The translations under genes were made by a program, and so were the position numbers. From Rebecca billardiae RCC1528 (taxonomy: Eukaryota > Haptophyta), in the NCBI GenBank assembly GCA_965240325.2, contig OZ251225.1, forward strand, positions 2,542,001 to 2,606,000: a stretch of 64,000 nt of DNA. Reading direction: 5' to 3'. A model generated the notes under the pieces. The model was not told the origin of the DNA and ran no database searches. It saw only the letters and a program-made list of their open reading frames with translations. Below are positions 60,123 to 64,000 of the stretch, in pieces. Each line of letters begins with the position of its first letter. Position 1 is the stretch's first letter.

Positions 60123-60652
60123 CAGGCAATCGCGGGCAATAAGAAGTCAGAGATCTCACGGCTAGCCTCGGTTTCTTAGCCGTTCGGTAGCCCGAGCGCC
60201 TACGGAGTCTCAGTTAAATAGTCTCAGTTTCTTAGCTAGGTCCGCCCGCCGCGCAGGCGCGGGGGGCGCAGGGGGGCAGAGCCACCCGCTGAGTCTTTAG
60301 GCCCGGCCGGCGAGGCCGAAGGAATTTTTGGGCCTTTTTGGAGCAAATCTGGCATGACGATGTTGCATGGATGCTGCGGTGCACTGGCCAGGAGTCAGTC
60401 ATCAGGAGAAGTCGGGACTTGGCCTGTACTCGTAGTCGGGCCGCGCGCCGCGTCCCCGACTGGCCGACTGACTGCGCCTCGCCCTCGGCGGACCACTCGT
60501 AGTCGTCAGCCGGGACGACGTAGTCCCGGTTTCTTAGTGTGGCTATGCGTATAGCGAACCAGCCAATCGCTAGTCTCAGTTTCTAGGCCAGATCCGCAGA
60601 TAGCAAGCCCCAGTTCTTAACGTGACAGCTCCTTATTGCCCGCGATTGCCTG
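60123..60652. mobile_element. 530-bp TIR element with TA target duplication
   Basis: Perfect terminal inverted repeats beginning CAGGCAATCGCGGGCAATAA and one or two bases longer. Flanked by TA at 60121-60122 and 60653-60654. No coding capacity, so a MITE-like, non-autonomous Tc1/mariner-type element. It lies between ICME and the PAP2 gene. Confidence 0.85.
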
Positions 60653-60981
60653 TAATAACTACTTAGATGTGTGCAGAAGATCGACGACGGTCGTAGTGTT
60701 TAGGCTTGAGCTGCTGAGATCACCGACGAAGCAGAGTGTAGACTACGTTATGCAATCGGAAAATGTCTCACTGGTCTGCTTAGCTTTCGCTTAGCTAGCT
60801 GAAGCTAGAGTCTTAGCCTTGCCTCAGAATAATTACAGCGTTGCGCTGCCACAGCGCACACGGACCTAGGACACAGGCCCACCGAGCCAAAATAATAACA
60901 ATAATAAATGCCACTCGTGCAGGCTGCGTCCGCCCTCATGAGTCGTGGTGCCTAACTAGTGGCTAGTCTAAGTCTAACAGC
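60653..60981. other. Intergenic, no gene seen
   Basis: AT-richer sequence downstream of the PAP2 gene, with several AGCTAG/TTAGCT-like short palindromes at 60780-60810. Confidence 0.5.
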
Positions 60982-61728
60982 CTAGTCATCATGGTCCTTG
61001 CCCTTGGCGTCAAGCTGTGCATCCAACTGCGCATTGAGCGCAACGGCCACGGAGAGCAGGCTGGCACCAAGCAGGCCTCCTGCAATGGTATCTGTCAGCC
61101 AGTGCGCGTCCGTCAGGACGCGTCCGAGCCCAGTGAGACTGGACCACACAACCCATGTCGCAACAAGCGCAGGTTGCGGGATCGACAGCGGGCGTTTCGA
61201 GGTTTTTTGTGCGACAGCGTCGAGCAAGCGGGGGATGAGGACCAGGAGAAGGGCGCCGGACATAAACGCGGCGCTCGATGTGTGGCCACTCGGGAAGGAG
61301 TACGAGTGGTGGTGAGGGTAAAAGCCTGCGTGCATGTACTGCTCTGGGCGGAGGCGTTGCACGGCGGGCTTCACCACCCACTCAACCAGTGGGATGAGAA
61401 CCGCCGAGTGCACGCCGAGCAGAACCCCAGATGTGCGCAGAGCGGCGGCGCGGCGTTTGCCCGCGGGCTCGACAAGCGCCCATGCGGCGCATGCGACGAT
61501 TGAGAGGGCTAGAGCTGCTGGCGCAAGCTCAGAAAGTGCTCGGCCCAGCGGGTCAGCGTACTCCACTGCCCCTGATGCAGCGAGGTGGGTACCAACCCAG
61601 TCACGGGCGGCGAGGTCGAACGGCTGCACGTCGGCAGCTCCACGAAACGCAACCTCCCCGAGCGGTAGCGCGAAGAGGGATCCGGCGCCTAGCCCGGTGA
61701 GTTGCGGAGCCCGCAGCGGCGAGCGCAT
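60982..61728 (-). CDS. PAP2-family membrane phosphatase
   Basis: Type-2 phosphatidic acid phosphatase/haloperoxidase-fold membrane enzyme. All three signature motifs are present in order: KPAVQRLRP, then FPSGHTS, then GRVLTDAHWLTDTIAGG (a relaxed SR-x5-H with G-R at the start and the catalytic His). Five to six hydrophobic helices flank them. Expected to dephosphorylate lipid phosphates or polyprenyl diphosphates at a membrane; substrate unknown. The first ATG in frame is at 61728 (248 residues). The frame continues upstream to a GTG at 61785, so a short spliced 5' exon is possible. The upstream region becomes part of the large inverted repeat only 77 bp before this ATG. Confidence 0.82.
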   Translation of the reverse strand: MRSPLRAPQLTGLGAGSLFALPLGEVAFRGAADVQPFDLAARDWVGTHLAASGAVEYADPLGRALSELAPAALALSIVACAAWALVEPAGKRRAAALRTSGVLLGVHSAVLIPLVEWVVKPAVQRLRPEQYMHAGFYPHHHSYSFPSGHTSSAAFMSGALLLVLIPRLLDAVAQKTSKRPLSIPQPALVATWVVWSSLTGLGRVLTDAHWLTDTIAGGLLGASLLSVAVALNAQLDAQLDAKGKDHDD

Positions 61729-61804
61729 CGCGCGCGACTGGGTGAATCTCGAGTCGGCAATGCGGCTGGTAGGCGACTCCGCCACTCCGGCGTGTGCATC
61801 CGGT

Positions 61805-62619
61805 CCGAGACCCCTTCAGGGAAATCGTGCTCGGCTGGGGTCGCGGCTGCGCTGGCGGCTGAGGTCGGACCTCAGCCGAGCCGAGGCCGGCTGAGGTCGA
61901 TCTCCACATACGGGGAAAGCGCGAGATAGTAGGCGCCGCGCGCGCCGAGGCGCCTTGCGCCTCCTCGCACGTCGCACCGACGCGTGGCACGCGACTCACG
62001 CGGCTGCGCATCGGCGCTGAGGTACACGGGTCCATCCGCGCCGATCGCGCGCGTGCGCACGCCCTTCCTCGCCGCTGCGGCAGGCGCACGCGCTTCGCGA
62101 GCCGCCATGCGTGCGCTGGGAGGCAAAAGCGCACGCGCGCGGCGAGGCACGTTGAACGCCCCGGACGCAGCGATGCGTCGTATGGCGTAGCACGTGTCAC
62201 ACGCGTGCTCTTAGCTTCGCGTGGCGCCGCGCGTGTGCACGGTCTCGGCGGTGCGCGTCGCGCGCTTTGCGCAGCCGCCAGCACACAGCCAGCTGACCCA
62301 CGTGCGCCCGGCGTCGTCGAGTGGGCTGTGCACTGCGCGCACGAGGCGTGGCGCTGCGTGCCTGGCTCGTGGATGGCATGATGCCCGCGCTCTGCGCCCC
62401 GCCTGGCGCTTGGCCAGCGATGTGTACCTCCGCGGCCAAGCTGTTCCGCGGCGTGGCAGGCGGTGCGATCGCAGGGCGCGGCCGGTTCCAGCCGCCGGCT
62501 CGCCGGCCATGCGCACCGGGACATGCGGTGCCATGTCGGCCTCGCGAGCGCGCGCGGGTGTCACGTAGTGATGCAACCGCCCCTCGGCGGCCGCAGGGCG
62601 GTCGCGGCCGCAGCCTGGC
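61805..62619 (+). repeat. Left arm of 815-bp inverted repeat
   Basis: Mirrors 63167-63981 base for base with a constant coordinate sum of 125786 and no indel. Both ends and the conceptual translations I compared show no difference. The arm starts next to the 5' end of the PAP2 gene. Confidence 0.95.
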
Positions 62620-63166
62620 TCATCTCGTCCCCCGCTGCTGATCTGATTGACAAGCTGGTTGCGGCCTGCGGTGTTGCTCAGCACAGCAGCCGAAGTGCAC
62701 AGGTCGGGTATTGTCATCAGGTGCAGCGCAACTCGAGAACAACTTGGCATGTCTCTGAGATGGGGGCGTTGCCATTTGCCGGGCAGGTAGCGCACATGTC
62801 AAGTCTGGCGGCAGGATTCGTCGCATTGTGACTCGATGGCTGCCAAAACCATGCAGCATGCCTGTGGCTGTGTCGCATGCCGGCATGCACGGCCCAGTCC
62901 ACAGAGCTCGCTGAGCAGATGAGAGATGCCAGCTAGCAACAGGCGACGATATGTTGCTGCGACAGCCTATTGATCAGCAGCAGCGCCAGCGGAAGTCCAC
63001 CCGTTTGCTACCGACAACCAAATGGCGTGGGCTGACGAGTCTCGGTCACTCGTCCGAGAGGCGAGCTAGAACCAGCAGACGGCCGCGGCCGATTCACAGT
63101 GCGCCTGGCTGCTGTCGTGCTCGCCTGCCTGATGCATGAGCTGACCGCCATGCGCGATCCCATGGC
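62620..63166. other. 547-bp unique spacer of the inverted repeat
   Basis: Not palindromic. No recognisable gene; short open frames only. Includes GCATGCCGGCATGC, a local palindrome, near 62875-62888. Confidence 0.7.
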
Positions 63167-63981
63167 GCCAGGCTGCGGCCGCGACCGCCCTGCGGCCGCC
63201 GAGGGGCGGTTGCATCACTACGTGACACCCGCGCGCGCTCGCGAGGCCGACATGGCACCGCATGTCCCGGTGCGCATGGCCGGCGAGCCGGCGGCTGGAA
63301 CCGGCCGCGCCCTGCGATCGCACCGCCTGCCACGCCGCGGAACAGCTTGGCCGCGGAGGTACACATCGCTGGCCAAGCGCCAGGCGGGGCGCAGAGCGCG
63401 GGCATCATGCCATCCACGAGCCAGGCACGCAGCGCCACGCCTCGTGCGCGCAGTGCACAGCCCACTCGACGACGCCGGGCGCACGTGGGTCAGCTGGCTG
63501 TGTGCTGGCGGCTGCGCAAAGCGCGCGACGCGCACCGCCGAGACCGTGCACACGCGCGGCGCCACGCGAAGCTAAGAGCACGCGTGTGACACGTGCTACG
63601 CCATACGACGCATCGCTGCGTCCGGGGCGTTCAACGTGCCTCGCCGCGCGCGTGCGCTTTTGCCTCCCAGCGCACGCATGGCGGCTCGCGAAGCGCGTGC
63701 GCCTGCCGCAGCGGCGAGGAAGGGCGTGCGCACGCGCGCGATCGGCGCGGATGGACCCGTGTACCTCAGCGCCGATGCGCAGCCGCGTGAGTCGCGTGCC
63801 ACGCGTCGGTGCGACGTGCGAGGAGGCGCAAGGCGCCTCGGCGCGCGCGGCGCCTACTATCTCGCGCTTTCCCCGTATGTGGAGATCGACCTCAGCCGGC
63901 CTCGGCTCGGCTGAGGTCCGACCTCAGCCGCCAGCGCAGCCGCGACCCCAGCCGAGCACGATTTCCCTGAAGGGGTCTCGG
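63167..63981 (-). repeat. Right arm of 815-bp inverted repeat
   Basis: Inverted copy of 61805-62619. Homology ends at 63981, 19 bp before the window edge, so it is not cut off by the edge. The PAP2 coding region is not included in the repeat. Confidence 0.95.
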
Positions 63982-64000
63982 TCCGCGTGCGGCCGTCCGG

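Noticed and set aside
61872-62150. 92-codon open frame present in both inverted-repeat arms
   Set aside because: Two copies arise only because the arms are duplicates; no known domain.

Overview
The window is GC-rich nuclear DNA from a eukaryotic microalga. The evidence is GT-AG spliceosomal introns, a kinesin-3, a BRAP-type ubiquitin ligase and a CNG/HCN-type K+ channel. There is also a THF1/Psp29 thylakoid-biogenesis protein whose N-terminus starts with a signal peptide followed by a basic transit-like stretch, the bipartite leader expected for plastids of secondary red-algal origin. A haptophyte-like or other red-lineage alga fits best. The lineage is an inference from leader type, base composition and intron style, not from a marker gene. 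Several genes have ATG only downstream of an in-frame GTG or TTG, so starts were set to ATG.

Layout. 0-15.5 kb is gene-dense: THF1 (+), a NIPA-like DMT transporter (+), a cyclic-nucleotide-gated channel (-) head-to-head with an NAD(P)-binding Rossmann protein (+), glucose-6-phosphate isomerase (-) head-to-head with a single-TM phospho-motif protein (+), and a GT8 glycosyltransferase (+). 15.5-20.2 kb is a gene desert holding a (CT)n tract, two minisatellites with higher-order structure, and an inverted repeat that flanks both minisatellites. 20-33 kb has a five-exon kinesin-3 (-), an MDR oxidoreductase (-) with a nested mobile element directly upstream, and a leucine-rich-repeat protein (-). 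33-45.8 kb is mostly non-coding: a 561-bp TIR element, a decayed reading frame, and two tandem HAD (SAK-type) phosphatase paralogues. 45.8-61.7 kb is dense again: BRAP (-)/fuseless-like membrane protein (+), a WD40-TRP-like channel (-)/ARM-TIR protein (+), isoprenylcysteine methylesterase (-), a 530-bp TIR element, and a PAP2 phosphatase (-). The last 2.2 kb is an 815-bp inverted repeat around a 547-bp spacer.

How things connect. Four gene pairs are divergent with about 140-380 bp between ATGs and may share promoters. Two non-autonomous elements (27521-28153 and 60123-60652) both have a TA target duplication and CAG-starting terminal repeats, a Tc1/mariner-like signature. The first is proven by an empty site in the opposite arm of the fold-back element it landed in. 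Two proteins have striking architectures: an ARM-repeat protein with a C-terminal TIR domain (the same end domains as the NADase SARM1, without the SAM domains), and a cytosolic WD40 platform fused to a six-TM ion channel. They are transcribed divergently from the same 296-bp gap. No tRNA, rRNA or CRISPR locus was seen.
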